Below are positions 21,930-31,701 of a DNA stretch of 61,049 nucleotides, piece after piece (within the stretch, counting starts at the first letter, position 1; every line of letters starts with the position of its first letter). This stretch comes from Acidobacteriota bacterium (GTDB taxonomy: Bacteria; Acidobacteriota; Terriglobia; Bryobacterales; Bryobacteraceae). The DNA is taken from the NCBI GenBank assembly GCA_016213725.1, contig JACQZS010000252.1, positions 1-61,049 of the forward strand, in the 5' to 3' direction. The position numbers and the translations under genes are program-made. The notes beneath the pieces were generated by a model. It saw only the letters and a program-made list of their open reading frames with translations. It searched no databases and was not told the DNA's origin.

Positions 21930-24500
21930 TCAGGGCCGGAGCTGCCTGGGCAAGGCTGGATCTGCGAAGAGCGCGGCGAGGTCCGGACTGGAGCGCAGAT
22001 CCTGCAAGGCGCCGGGCTGGTTTGCCATGCCGGCGAGCAAGGGAATGGCTTTGGCACGATTGCCGGTGAGTTCATAGACGATGGCGATGCGGTCCAGGCG
22101 GTTGGGGCGCGCCGATTCCGGGATGTGTTCGATCTCCGCCAGGGCGCCGGCCTTGTTGCCCAGGCGGGCGTAGTACTCTCCGAGGTCGGCGCGGACATCG
22201 TAGTCTGTGGGCGTGATCTCCAGGCGCTTCCTGGCGAGATCGACAGCCTTTTCGAGAGCTGGGCGGGAGCGGCCTCCGCTGCCCGGATCCCACTTGCAAT
22301 AGATTCCGAGATTGCCCCAGAAGTAGTAGCGCGATGAGTCCAGGTCGAGCGCGGTGTCCAGCGCGGCGACAGCGTCCGGGTAGCGGTGCAGGCGGAAGTA
22401 AGTGGCGCCGAGGGTGGCATAGGTGCCGGCGTTGGGCTTGAGCTTGAGAGACTGCTGCAATTCGGCAAGGGCTTGGGCGTAGTCGCCCTTGTTGAGGTAG
22501 GCGACGCCGAGGTTGCGATAGATGAGTTCGTTATCGGGGGTGAGTTCCCGGGCGTGGCGGAAGGCGGCGATGGCTTTGTCGAATTCGAGCATCTCCTGAT
22601 AGAGGAGGCCGAGGAGGAGGTAGCCGTACCAGTCAGTGGGGCGGGCCTCGATGGCGCGGCGGAAGCTGGCTTCGGCCTCGGGGAAGCGGCCCTGGCTCTG
22701 ATAGACCCGGGCGAGTTCGCGATGGGCTTCGGCGGAGTCGGGCGCGGATTTGAGGGCTTCCTTCAACTCACTGATCGCATCATCGGGGCGCCCGCCCATG
22801 GTGTAGATGGCGGCCAGGCTGGTGCGTAGAGTGGGGAGCGCGGGATTGAGGCGGACGGCGAGTTCGGCGTGTTCGACGGCCCTGGCGGCGGAGGCAACGT
22901 CGCCGGAGGTGCGGCTCCTGCGCCAGAGCGCTTCGCCGAGGGCGGCGTGGGCGAGGGCGTAGTTGGGGTCGGCTGCGACGGCCTGCCGGAAATCGGCGAT
23001 GGCCCGGTCGAGATTGCCGGCGACATCGAAGCGGGCGAGGTAGCCGCGGCCCTTGAGGTAGGCGTTGAAGGCCGCCGGAGCCGTGGTCTCGCCGCCGACG
23101 GCAGTGCGCTGCACGGCTTCGTTGTTGAGTGAGAGGAGGGCGGCGAGTTCGGAGACGGCGCGGCGGCGGCTGGCGACGGATTCAGCCGGATCGTACTCGA
23201 AGACGCGGGCGCTGAGCTGGCGCGAAGCGGACGGATCGATGAGGGCCAGGGAGAGTTGGACCTTGGCGCCGAGTGGCTGCGCGGCGCCGCTGACAACCAG
23301 CGAGGCGCCGTAAATGCGGCGCGCGTCGGCGGCGGAGTTGATATTGCGGCGGCGGATTTCACTGCTGGGGATGGCGGCGATGGAATGGTCTGCGCGTTCG
23401 AAGTCAGAGAGGGCGGCGGTGAGGATTTCGGTGAGGCCGTTGGCGATTTCGGCGGTCTCCGGGGAGGAGCCCAGGATCTGCAAGGGGAGAATCGCCACCA
23501 GCCTTTCTCCGGGGCGCGCGGAGGGGCCGGAAGCGGAGTTTCGCCAGTAGAGGAGGCCGGCCAGCGCCAGCAGGACGGCGAGAGCGGCGAAGAGGAAGAG
23601 GCGGCTCAGCCGCTTGGGTTTGGCCGGCGCCGCGGCGGTGACGGGCAGCGCGACGGTGGCGGTGGCGTCGGCTGAGGAGAGGGGCAGCGTGGACCCGGCG
23701 TAGGGAGCGAGGGCGGCTTCGAACTCGCGGGCGGAGGACCAGCGTTTTTCGGGATCCTTGGCGAGGGCCTTCTCCACGGCCTGGCCCAGCGGCGCGGGCG
23801 TGGCCGGCCGCAAGGACGAGAGGGCGGGCGCGTGGTCGCGCAGGATGGCCAGCGCGGTGGCGGTGGCGTTGGCGCGCTGGAACGGCAGGCTGCCGGCGAG
23901 CATTTCGAAGAGCACGACGCCGAGAGACCAGATGTCGGTGCGCGGGCCGGTTTCGCGGCCTTCGCACTGTTCAGGCGACATATAGGAGGGCGTCCCGACG
24001 GCTGAGCCGGCTTGAGTGACGCGTTCGGCGCCGGGCAGGAGGGCGAGGCCGAAGTCGAGGATGGAGACGTGGCCGTCCGCGGCGAGGAGGATGTTACCAG
24101 GCTTGATGTCGCGATGGACGATGCCTTGCGAGTGGGCCTGATCCAAGCCCCGGGCCACCTGCAGGGCAATATGCGCGGCGAGATCGATGGGCAGAGGGCC
24201 GCGATGGAGGCGCCGGGCCAGCGTTTCGCCCTCGATGTAGGCCATGGAGATGAAGAGGCGGCCGTCGGCCTCTTCGATGTCGTGAATGGGGCAGATGTTG
24301 GGATGGCGGATGGCGGCGGCGGCGCGGGCTTCATTGAGGAAGCGGACCTTGTCGCTTTCGCTGAGCGAATCCGAGGCAAGGAACTTGAGAGCGACGGGAC
24401 GTTGGAGGCGGGTGTCCTCAGCCAGGTAGACCACGCCCATGCCGCCCTGGCCCAGTGAGCGCCGGATGAGGTAGCGGGAGATCTGCTGGCCTGGGTTCAA
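21930..24500 (-). CDS. Ser/Thr protein kinase with transmembrane segment and TPR repeats
   Basis: An 856-residue protein. The Hanks-type kinase domain covers about 10-270, with glycine loop SLGQGGMGVVY, ATP-binding Lys39 in VALKFL, catalytic Asp131 in IVHRDIKPGN, DFG at 149-151, activation segment AVGTPSYMSPEQCEG and DIWSLGVVLFEML. One TM helix follows at about 300-318 (LFLFAALAVLLALAGLLYW). The outer half has a region resembling the TolB-like fold seen in this family (VAILPLQILGS, then NGLTEILTAALSDF) and about eight TPR units from residue ~480. The architecture is common in Acidobacteriota. It starts 8 nt after the stop of the S41 protease gene, so kinase and protease are one operon. Confidence 0.93.
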   Translation of the reverse strand: MNPGQQISRYLIRRSLGQGGMGVVYLAEDTRLQRPVALKFLASDSLSESDKVRFLNEARAAAAIRHPNICPIHDIEEADGRLFISMAYIEGETLARRLHRGPLPIDLAAHIALQVARGLDQAHSQGIVHRDIKPGNILLAADGHVSILDFGLALLPGAERVTQAGSAVGTPSYMSPEQCEGRETGPRTDIWSLGVVLFEMLAGSLPFQRANATATALAILRDHAPALSSLRPATPAPLGQAVEKALAKDPEKRWSSAREFEAALAPYAGSTLPLSSADATATVALPVTAAAPAKPKRLSRLFLFAALAVLLALAGLLYWRNSASGPSARPGERLVAILPLQILGSSPETAEIANGLTEILTAALSDFERADHSIAAIPSSEIRRRNINSAADARRIYGASLVVSGAAQPLGAKVQLSLALIDPSASRQLSARVFEYDPAESVASRRRAVSELAALLSLNNEAVQRTAVGGETTAPAAFNAYLKGRGYLARFDVAGNLDRAIADFRQAVAADPNYALAHAALGEALWRRSRTSGDVASAARAVEHAELAVRLNPALPTLRTSLAAIYTMGGRPDDAISELKEALKSAPDSAEAHRELARVYQSQGRFPEAEASFRRAIEARPTDWYGYLLLGLLYQEMLEFDKAIAAFRHARELTPDNELIYRNLGVAYLNKGDYAQALAELQQSLKLKPNAGTYATLGATYFRLHRYPDAVAALDTALDLDSSRYYFWGNLGIYCKWDPGSGGRSRPALEKAVDLARKRLEITPTDYDVRADLGEYYARLGNKAGALAEIEHIPESARPNRLDRIAIVYELTGNRAKAIPLLAGMANQPGALQDLRSSPDLAALFADPALPRQLRP

Positions 24501-24508
24501 GGGGGGCC

Positions 24509-26551
24509 TTAAGAGAATGAGATGCGCGGCGCGGCTAGAGGAGGCAAGCCTTTCTTTAGCTCGTCCTCTTCCCAGTATCCTTCCACTTGGATCTGCAGCG
24601 GCAAGGTTTGTTGGATGGGCAGGGAGAAGGGAAGCGAGATATTCTCACGCACGGCGCCGGAGGCGATCACCTGGCCGGCGGTGCGGAAGGCCACGAAGCG
24701 GATGCCGGTGGTGGAGAGCTGAATGGCGGCAACGCCGTCCTTGAGTTCGGAGCTGAGAATGTTGATGCGGCGGAAGGGCGTGGCGATGAGGCGGACGACC
24801 GCCAAGTCGAAGTGGTCGGCGGTGTCGCTGAGGAGGTCGCGGCTGGTGCGTGGATGGTAGTGGTGGGGAGAGACGCCGATCTCCTCGATGGGTAGCGGCT
24901 CAGGGCCGGTGCGGGTGCAGCGGCGGACGGCCACGGAGAGGCTGCAGTCGCCCGGGAGGCGCGGAAGTTCGAGGCCGGGGAGCGGCGGGAGATTCCGGAT
25001 GATGTCGTTGTAGGACCAGGCGTTGGCGCCGCCGCCGCCGGTGCTGCAGTCCACGCCGATGGTCTCGCCGATTTCGTGGTCCTGGAAGCCGGCGGCGAAC
25101 ATGTCGGCGGCGCTGTAGGTGAGGGCGTCAAAGATGAGGACGACCGGGCTTTGGTAGACCTGTCCGGTGTCGTTGGCGAGCGCCTCTGGCGTGAGGGTAC
25201 GGCCGGGTGTGAGCGGAGTGGATGGATCGTTGTCGTCGTCGGGCAGCGGGTTGAGCCATTGGGCGAACTCGCCGCGCGAGACGCCCTCGCCGCGCAGGAT
25301 CTGGAAGACCTCTTCCACCACTTGTGTGCGCGGGAAGTGAAATTGGAGCGGGCGGATGCGGCGGGGCGAGAGGAGTTGGAGCATCCGCTCGGCGATGCGG
25401 ATGAGGCCGCCGCCGTTTTCTCGGATATCGATGATCAGCCCGCCGGGCGCTTCCTGATCGAAGCGGGCGAGCAGGTCGCGGATCTCGCGGAAGCGGGCGT
25501 CTTCGATGGCGTTGAAGCCGTCGGAGGCGAAGTTGCGGATGCGCAGATAGCCGATGGGCCACTTGGGCTCCTGCGGGCAGCTGAGCAGGTCGGGGTGAGG
25601 CCGGCCGGGGGAGGGAGGATCGGTGGGGAACTGGGCTTCGAGGAAGTCGGAGTTTTTGGCTTTGGCGGCGACCACCTTTTCCGGGCGGTAGCTGCACTTA
25701 TTCCAGCGCTGCATGTTGGCGATGGCTTCGCTGTGGGAGAAGGCCGTGGAGCTGAACGTGGCGGCGCCGAAGCCTGTGGCCACCTGCCAGGGGAAGGTGA
25801 TTTCGCGGACCTTCTTTTCGCCGGGGCCGGTATAGAGGATGCGCACGGTGTGGCGCGGCCGGAAGGGCGGAATTCCGGCGTCGGCGGCAACGCCCTGGGT
25901 GGAGATGTTGCGCGCGGTGAGGCGCGCGGCGCCGCGGGCCAGTTCGGCGTCGGGGTTGGCGCCGGGCTGGAGTTGCGCGGCGACCATGGTGGCCTCTTCA
26001 GGAACGAGGCCGTCCCACTCGACAATTTCGGCGCCCTTGCGGAAGTGGGGATGATCGAAGCCGCCGTTCTCGTTGGTGGCCATGGTCTTGGTAACGAGGA
26101 AGCGGCGCTCGGTTTGGGAGAGTTCGTAGAAGCGAACCTGGAAGGGCAGGAATGCCACAGCGCCGCGGTAAGGGGAGGGCGCGATGTAGATGGTGTGGAT
26201 GTCGCGTGCGCCCGCCATGGCGAGGAGCATGCAGATGTGGAAGTCGAAGTCGCTGAGCGTTTCCACCTGTTCTCGCAGGACGGCGAGCGTGGCCAGCGGG
26301 TTGACGTTGGGATCGTCGCTTTGGAAGACCTTCTTGAAGGGCAGGTGGGCGTAGAGGTAGCGGAGGACTCGTTCGGTCTGGTCGATGATGAGGATCTTCT
26401 GATCCGTGGGGATGTTGTCGAGTTGGTCCGCCTCGCGAAGGAACTGCTCCTGCGTGACGATGCGCAGGTTGGGGAGGTTCATCTCCTCCTTGCGATCGAG
26501 GAGCAGTTGAGCCGCACGGAACGCGAGCGGGGAGGCGTCATCGACGGGCAT
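24509..26551 (-). CDS. S41-family (C-terminal processing) serine peptidase-like protein
   Basis: A 680-residue protein. From about residue 335 it carries the S41/tail-specific protease fold: PIGYLRIRNF, PGGLIIDIRENGGG and, around 482, TYSAADMFAAGFQDHEIGETIGVD, whose Ser is the nucleophile in the SAxD-type motif. The N-terminal ~330 residues are helical and lack a signal peptide, so it may be cytoplasmic or exported another way. The C-terminal ~110 residues form a beta-rich module. It heads an operon with the Ser/Thr kinase. TACAAT on the minus strand ends 9 nt before the ATG, so its message is nearly leaderless and its promoter overlaps that of the divergent gene at 26588. Confidence 0.85.
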   Translation of the reverse strand: MPVDDASPLAFRAAQLLLDRKEEMNLPNLRIVTQEQFLREADQLDNIPTDQKILIIDQTERVLRYLYAHLPFKKVFQSDDPNVNPLATLAVLREQVETLSDFDFHICMLLAMAGARDIHTIYIAPSPYRGAVAFLPFQVRFYELSQTERRFLVTKTMATNENGGFDHPHFRKGAEIVEWDGLVPEEATMVAAQLQPGANPDAELARGAARLTARNISTQGVAADAGIPPFRPRHTVRILYTGPGEKKVREITFPWQVATGFGAATFSSTAFSHSEAIANMQRWNKCSYRPEKVVAAKAKNSDFLEAQFPTDPPSPGRPHPDLLSCPQEPKWPIGYLRIRNFASDGFNAIEDARFREIRDLLARFDQEAPGGLIIDIRENGGGLIRIAERMLQLLSPRRIRPLQFHFPRTQVVEEVFQILRGEGVSRGEFAQWLNPLPDDDNDPSTPLTPGRTLTPEALANDTGQVYQSPVVLIFDALTYSAADMFAAGFQDHEIGETIGVDCSTGGGGANAWSYNDIIRNLPPLPGLELPRLPGDCSLSVAVRRCTRTGPEPLPIEEIGVSPHHYHPRTSRDLLSDTADHFDLAVVRLIATPFRRINILSSELKDGVAAIQLSTTGIRFVAFRTAGQVIASGAVRENISLPFSLPIQQTLPLQIQVEGYWEEDELKKGLPPLAAPRISFS

Positions 26552-26587
26552 GGATGGTCTATTGTAGCGCCGGTGTACGCTACAAGA
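26552..26587. promoter_or_regulatory. 36-bp divergent promoter region
   Basis: Start codons of two divergent genes are only 36 bp apart. TACAAT (minus strand, 26566-26561) ends 9 nt before the leftward ATG, and TACGCT (26576-26581) ends 6 nt before the rightward ATG. The -35 region of each promoter must therefore lie in or beside the coding start of the other gene. Confidence 0.55.
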
Positions 26588-27589
26588 ATGAACCGCCGTA
26601 TCTTCCTCGCCACCGCACCCGTGGGCGCCGCCGCGTTCGGAGCCGCGCCGAATAAACGCCAGCGCCTGTCGGATTGGCTAGCGGGCAAGACCGACCCGCA
26701 CTACACGCCGGCCGCCTTCTTCCTGCACTTCGGCGACGCCTACAAGAACGGGCTGCCGGCCGCGCGGCGCCATCTGGAGTACTTCCAGGCCACGGACATG
26801 GATTTCGTCAAGATCCAGTTCGAGCAGACCTACGAGCGGCAGGATTTTCTGCAGAAGCCGGAGGACTGGGCGAAGCTCAAGCTGCGCAAGATCGACTTCT
26901 ACGAGCCGCTGCTTGTGACCGTGCGCGAACTCGTGAAGCAGGCGAAGAAGGACGCGCTCATCCTGATGACCCTCTACTCGCCCTACATGTGCGCCGGTCA
27001 CTGTGCGACGTCGCCGGTGCTGCGCCGTCATCTGGCTGAGAATCCCGAGGCGGTGAAAAAGGGGCTGGACATTCTCACCGAGAGCCAGATGATCTTCGTG
27101 CGCGCCTGCATCGAAGCGGGCGTGGATGGATTCTACGCATCCACCCAGGGCTCGGAGCAAGGGCAATTGGCGAGCCCGAAGCTCTTCACGCAGTACGTGA
27201 AGCCGGCTGATCTGGTCGCCATGAAGGAGATCAATGCCAAGTGCCGCTTCAACATCCTGCATGTATGCGACTACGTGGCGCCCTACGCGAACTACGACGC
27301 CGTGCTCGACTACCCCGGGCACGTGGTGAACTGCAACGACCGGCTGATCGGCCGGCGGCTCAGCTGGCCGGAGATCCAGAAGATGTTCAAGCGGCCCGTC
27401 ATGGGCGGGCTGGACCGCCACGGTCTGCTCGCCAAGGGCAGCGCGGCGGAGTTGGAGGCGGAGATCGTGAAAGTGGTGAAAGGCGCGCCAAAGCAGTTCA
27501 TGCTGGGCGCGGACTGCACCGTGGCCGGAGACACGGATTGGAACCGGCTGAAGCAGGCGATCGCGTTGGCGCATCGGACCGGCGCATGA
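26588..27589 (+). CDS. Uroporphyrinogen decarboxylase (URO-D) superfamily protein, possibly exported
   Basis: A 333-residue protein with an N-terminal signal-like stretch (MNRRIFLATAPVGAAAFGAAP, with RR resembling a Tat signal). The TIM barrel shows URO-D-family features: FFLHFGDAYKNGLPAARRHLEYF, MDFVKIQFEQTYE, EAGVDGFYASTQG, RFNILHVCDY, VVNCNDR, VMGGLDRHG and MLGADCTVAGDTDWNRLKQAI. True heme-pathway HemE is cytosolic and has different N-terminal motifs, so this is more likely a methyltransferase-like or orphan URO-D relative. The reading frame is open far upstream, but that extension is antisense to the protease gene. A -10 hexamer ends 6 nt before the ATG. It overlaps the next gene by 4 nt. 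Confidence 0.8.
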   Translation: MNRRIFLATAPVGAAAFGAAPNKRQRLSDWLAGKTDPHYTPAAFFLHFGDAYKNGLPAARRHLEYFQATDMDFVKIQFEQTYERQDFLQKPEDWAKLKLRKIDFYEPLLVTVRELVKQAKKDALILMTLYSPYMCAGHCATSPVLRRHLAENPEAVKKGLDILTESQMIFVRACIEAGVDGFYASTQGSEQGQLASPKLFTQYVKPADLVAMKEINAKCRFNILHVCDYVAPYANYDAVLDYPGHVVNCNDRLIGRRLSWPEIQKMFKRPVMGGLDRHGLLAKGSAAELEAEIVKVVKGAPKQFMLGADCTVAGDTDWNRLKQAIALAHRTGA

Positions 27590-28365
27590 GCGAACCCGCG
27601 GTGTTCGTTTCCCACGGCTCGCCGATGGCGGCGCTGGAGATCGGCGCCTACCAGGATGCGCTGGCGGCCTTCGGCCAGCGAAACAGGCCGCAGGCCGTAG
27701 TGGTGGTGTCGGCGCATTGGGAGACGGGCCGCGAGGTGAAGGTGGCCAGTGCGGAGCGCCAGCACCTGATCTACGACTTTGGCGGTTTTCCCCGCCAGTT
27801 GTATGAGGTGCAGTATCCGGCGGTGGGCGCGCCGGCGGCGGCCCAGCGTGTGGCTGAATTGCTGGCGGCGGCGGGCGTGCGCGTGGAGTTGGATGCGGAG
27901 CGGGGCCTGGATCACGGCGTATGGGTGCCGCTGAGCCTGATGTTTCCGCAGGTGGATGTGCCGGTGGTGGCGCTGCCGGTTCCGATGTTGATGACCCCCT
28001 CCGAACTGGTGCGCGTGGGTGAAGCGCTGCGCCCGCTGCGCGAGGAAGGGGTGATGATTCTCGGCAGCGGCGGCATCGTGCACAACCTGCGGCGGCTGAA
28101 TTGGAACCGGCGCCAGGCGCCGGTGGAGGGCTGGGCGGCGGAGTTCGACACCTGGTTCGCGGAAAAGCTGGAAGCGTGGGATGTGCCGGCGCTCGCCCGC
28201 TACGCGCAGGACGCGCCACAGGCGCAGTGGGCGGTGCCCACCACGGAGCATTTCCATCCCGTGTTCGTCACGCTGGGTGCGGCGGGAGAGCGCCCGCAAG
28301 TGGAGTGGATCCACCAGGGCTTCGAGTACGGGACACTCTCTATGCGCAGCTTCGCGTTGCGCTGA
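27586..28365 (+). CDS. Extradiol ring-cleavage dioxygenase, DODA/YgiD-like class III
   Basis: A 259-residue protein. Expected Zn/Fe ligands appear in FVSHGSPMAAL (His10), VVSAHWET (His44) and the central LDHGVWVPLSLMFP, with the distal TTEHFHPVFVTLGAA. IYDFGGFPRQLYEVQYPAVG and GSGGIVHNLRRLNW are characteristic of the YgiD/4,5-DOPA-dioxygenase branch. The family opens catecholic rings, but physiological substrates in bacteria are mostly unproven. Its ATG overlaps the stop of the URO-D-like gene (ATGA), giving a two-gene operon. The selenocysteine tRNA gene converges on it 12 bp downstream. Confidence 0.9.
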   Translation: MSEPAVFVSHGSPMAALEIGAYQDALAAFGQRNRPQAVVVVSAHWETGREVKVASAERQHLIYDFGGFPRQLYEVQYPAVGAPAAAQRVAELLAAAGVRVELDAERGLDHGVWVPLSLMFPQVDVPVVALPVPMLMTPSELVRVGEALRPLREEGVMILGSGGIVHNLRRLNWNRRQAPVEGWAAEFDTWFAEKLEAWDVPALARYAQDAPQAQWAVPTTEHFHPVFVTLGAAGERPQVEWIHQGFEYGTLSMRSFALR

Positions 28366-28377
28366 AGCTGGAAAGGG

Positions 28378-28472
28378 TGGCGGGAACCAGTCGGAGTCGA
28401 ACCGACCAACGAACCTGAGGCCCGTTCAGCGGTTTTGAAGACCGTGCCTGCCACCGGGCAAAATTGGCTCCC
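28378..28472 (-). tRNA. selC: tRNA-Sec (selenocysteine, anticodon TCA)
   Basis: A 95-nt tRNA including encoded CCA, the same length as E. coli selC. Structure read by hand on the minus strand: 8-bp acceptor stem GGGAGCCA/TGGTTCCC with one G-U pair, 6-bp D stem TTTGCC/GGCAGG closing a 4-nt loop, anticodon loop CTTCAAA with TCA, and a long variable arm (TGAAC/GTTCG). The 5-bp T arm is GTCGG TTCGACT CCGAC, with discriminator G then CCA. The 8+5 acceptor/T-arm and 6-bp D stem are diagnostic of bacterial tRNA-Sec rather than a Ser tRNA. The outermost anticodon-stem pair is an A-C mismatch. It begins 21 nt after the pckA stop on the same strand and may be processed from that transcript. It implies SelA, SelB and SelD elsewhere in the genome. 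Confidence 0.93.
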
Positions 28473-28493
28473 ACGTGTATGGTAGCAATGGTT

Positions 28494-30098
<1,605 letters not shown>

Positions 30099-30167
30099 TC
30101 GCGAAGGATCCTTGGGTATTGCGAGTGTCGGACGAACAGGGCCGAACCTCTGAGACTAAGGCCAGTC

Positions 30168-30173
30168 TATCAT
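30168..30173 (+). promoter_or_regulatory. -10 element for the secreted 215-aa protein gene
   Basis: TATCAT ends 6 nt before the ATG at 30180. The only G-rich tract, GGAGG, lies 2 nt from the ATG, too close to act as a Shine-Dalgarno, so leaderless translation is likely. Confidence 0.5.
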
Positions 30174-30179
30174 GGAGGA

Positions 30180-30827
30180 ATGAGGCTCCTTTTGGCCGCG
30201 CTGGCTTTGTGCGCCGTGACCGGAGGAGCCTCGCGCCCGCTCTTCGGCCAGGCTATCGAGTTTGAATCCAACGGCTTGCGGTACCAGACACTGACGCGCG
30301 CCGGGCTCACCATCATGTTCGCCAGCCTGCCCACGCACATCCGGGAATACGCGCTTGTCCAGGTGGCCGTCTCCAACGGCTCGCCCTCTTCGCGCACAAT
30401 CAAGCCGGAGGACTTCCGGTTCGTCCGCAAGGATGGCAGCGAAGTCCCGGCCACGCCGGCTCGCCTCGTGGTGGAACAGTTCCTGAACAAAGCCGGGCGC
30501 AACGACGTGATCCGCCTCGTAGGCACCTATGAGCTGGGCCTCTACGGCCTCAGCCGCTTTCAATCGACCAACGGTTACGAGGTGCGCCGCCAGTCTGCGC
30601 TGGCCGAAGTGACGTCGCAGCGGATGAAGGCGGCCGCCGCCGCCTCGGCCATCATTCTGGTGGCCACCCGGCTGCAGCCCGGCGAATCCACAGACGGTGC
30701 GCTGTTCTTTCCTACGCAAGGCAAGGAGTTGGGCGAAGGCAAGCTGGTGGCGACGGTCGGCTCGGAGCGTTTTGAATTTCCCATTGGCGGTTACCGGCAC
30801 CCCGGCGAATTGACCAAGCGGCCCTAG
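30180..30827 (+). CDS. Secreted protein of unknown function
   Basis: A 215-residue protein with a clear signal peptide, MRLLLAALALCAVTGGASRPLFGQA. The mature part starts IEFESNGLRYQTLTRAGLTIMFASLP and looks like a beta-rich domain (ALVQVAVSNGSPSSRTIKPEDFRFVRKDGSEV), with a helical middle part and a closing strand GKLVATVGSERFEFPIGGY. The beta pattern is reminiscent of small immunoglobulin-like secreted domains, but I recognise no family. The ORF remains open upstream; the signal peptide and the nearby -10 element fix the start at 30180. It is followed after 16 nt by the PHP gene, so they may be co-transcribed. Confidence 0.75.
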   Translation: MRLLLAALALCAVTGGASRPLFGQAIEFESNGLRYQTLTRAGLTIMFASLPTHIREYALVQVAVSNGSPSSRTIKPEDFRFVRKDGSEVPATPARLVVEQFLNKAGRNDVIRLVGTYELGLYGLSRFQSTNGYEVRRQSALAEVTSQRMKAAAAASAIILVATRLQPGESTDGALFFPTQGKELGEGKLVATVGSERFEFPIGGYRHPGELTKRP

Positions 30828-30843
30828 TTCCAGTGGTACTCCA

Positions 30844-31701
30844 TTGATCGATCTGCACACTCATTCCACGGCCAGCGACGGCACGGACACTCCGGCCGAA
30901 CTCGTCGCCCGCGCCGCGTCGCTCAACCTGGAAGCTCTCGCCATCACCGACCACGACACGCTCCAGGGCTCCGACGAAGCCCTCCCCCTGGCCGCCGCCG
31001 CCGGGCTCCGCTTCGTGCAGGGCCTGGAGCTGAGCACTCGCCGTATCGAGGAACCGGACCCCGCCGCCCGCAGCGTCCACATGCTCGGCTACTTCTTCCA
31101 GCCGCCCGACCCCGGATTTCGCGCCTGGCTCGACAGCCTGAAGCAGCGCCGCCGCTCGCGCAATCACGCCATGGCCCAGCGGCTCCAGTCCCTTGGCATG
31201 GACGTCTCTCTGGAGGAGGCTGAGGCTGAAGGCAGCAACATCACCGGCCGCCCGCACTTCGCCGCCATCCTCATCCGCAAAGGCTACGTGCGCAGTTATT
31301 CCGAGGCGTTCCGCAAGCTGCTGGGGGAGCTATGCCCCGCCTACGTTGAACGCGAGGATCCCACGCCGCAGGAGGGCATTGCGCGCATCCGCCAGGCCGG
31401 AGGGGTGGCGGTGCTCGCCCATGCCGTGCGGCTCAACAAGTCCGGTTCCGAAGAGCAAGACGTGCTGCGCGCCCTGGTGGACGCCGGGCTGGGCGGCATC
31501 GAGGTCTATCATTCCGATCACGACGAGCGCAGCCGTTCCCGCTACTCGCAGTTCGCCGAAAAGTACGGTCTGGCCGTGACCGGCGGCTCCGACTATCACG
31601 GCGCCCACAAGCCCGACATTCTGCTGGGCCGCGGCCGCCGCGCTCAGCGCCCCCCTCTATCCCTGCTGGACGGCCTGCGCCGCGTTGCCGGCCACCGCTA
31701 G
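30844..31701 (+). CDS. PHP-domain metal-dependent phosphoesterase (YciV/RNase AM-like)
   Basis: A 285-residue protein of the PHP family, which uses a trinuclear metal site to hydrolyse phosphoesters. Visible motifs are IDLHTHSTASDGTDTPAELV (motif I), LAITDHDTLQGSDEAL (motif II), the histidine in GGVAVLAHAVRLNK (motif III) and VTGGSDYHGAHKP (motif IV). The order and length match the YciV-type proteins, shown in E. coli to be 5'-3' exonucleases on short RNAs and to hydrolyse 3',5'-bisphosphonucleotides. The start is a TTG at 30844, chosen because the motif I strand begins directly with it. Its last 45 bases overlap the YgfZ-like gene on the opposite strand. Confidence 0.9.
   Translation: MIDLHTHSTASDGTDTPAELVARAASLNLEALAITDHDTLQGSDEALPLAAAAGLRFVQGLELSTRRIEEPDPAARSVHMLGYFFQPPDPGFRAWLDSLKQRRRSRNHAMAQRLQSLGMDVSLEEAEAEGSNITGRPHFAAILIRKGYVRSYSEAFRKLLGELCPAYVEREDPTPQEGIARIRQAGGVAVLAHAVRLNKSGSEEQDVLRALVDAGLGGIEVYHSDHDERSRSRYSQFAEKYGLAVTGGSDYHGAHKPDILLGRGRRAQRPPLSLLDGLRRVAGHR

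Noticed and set aside
25076-26587. In-frame upstream extension of the URO-D-like gene, giving an 837-residue protein
   Set aside because: The extension is antisense to the S41 protease gene and reads as shadow sequence; the signal-like N-terminus and -10 hexamer fix the start at 26588.
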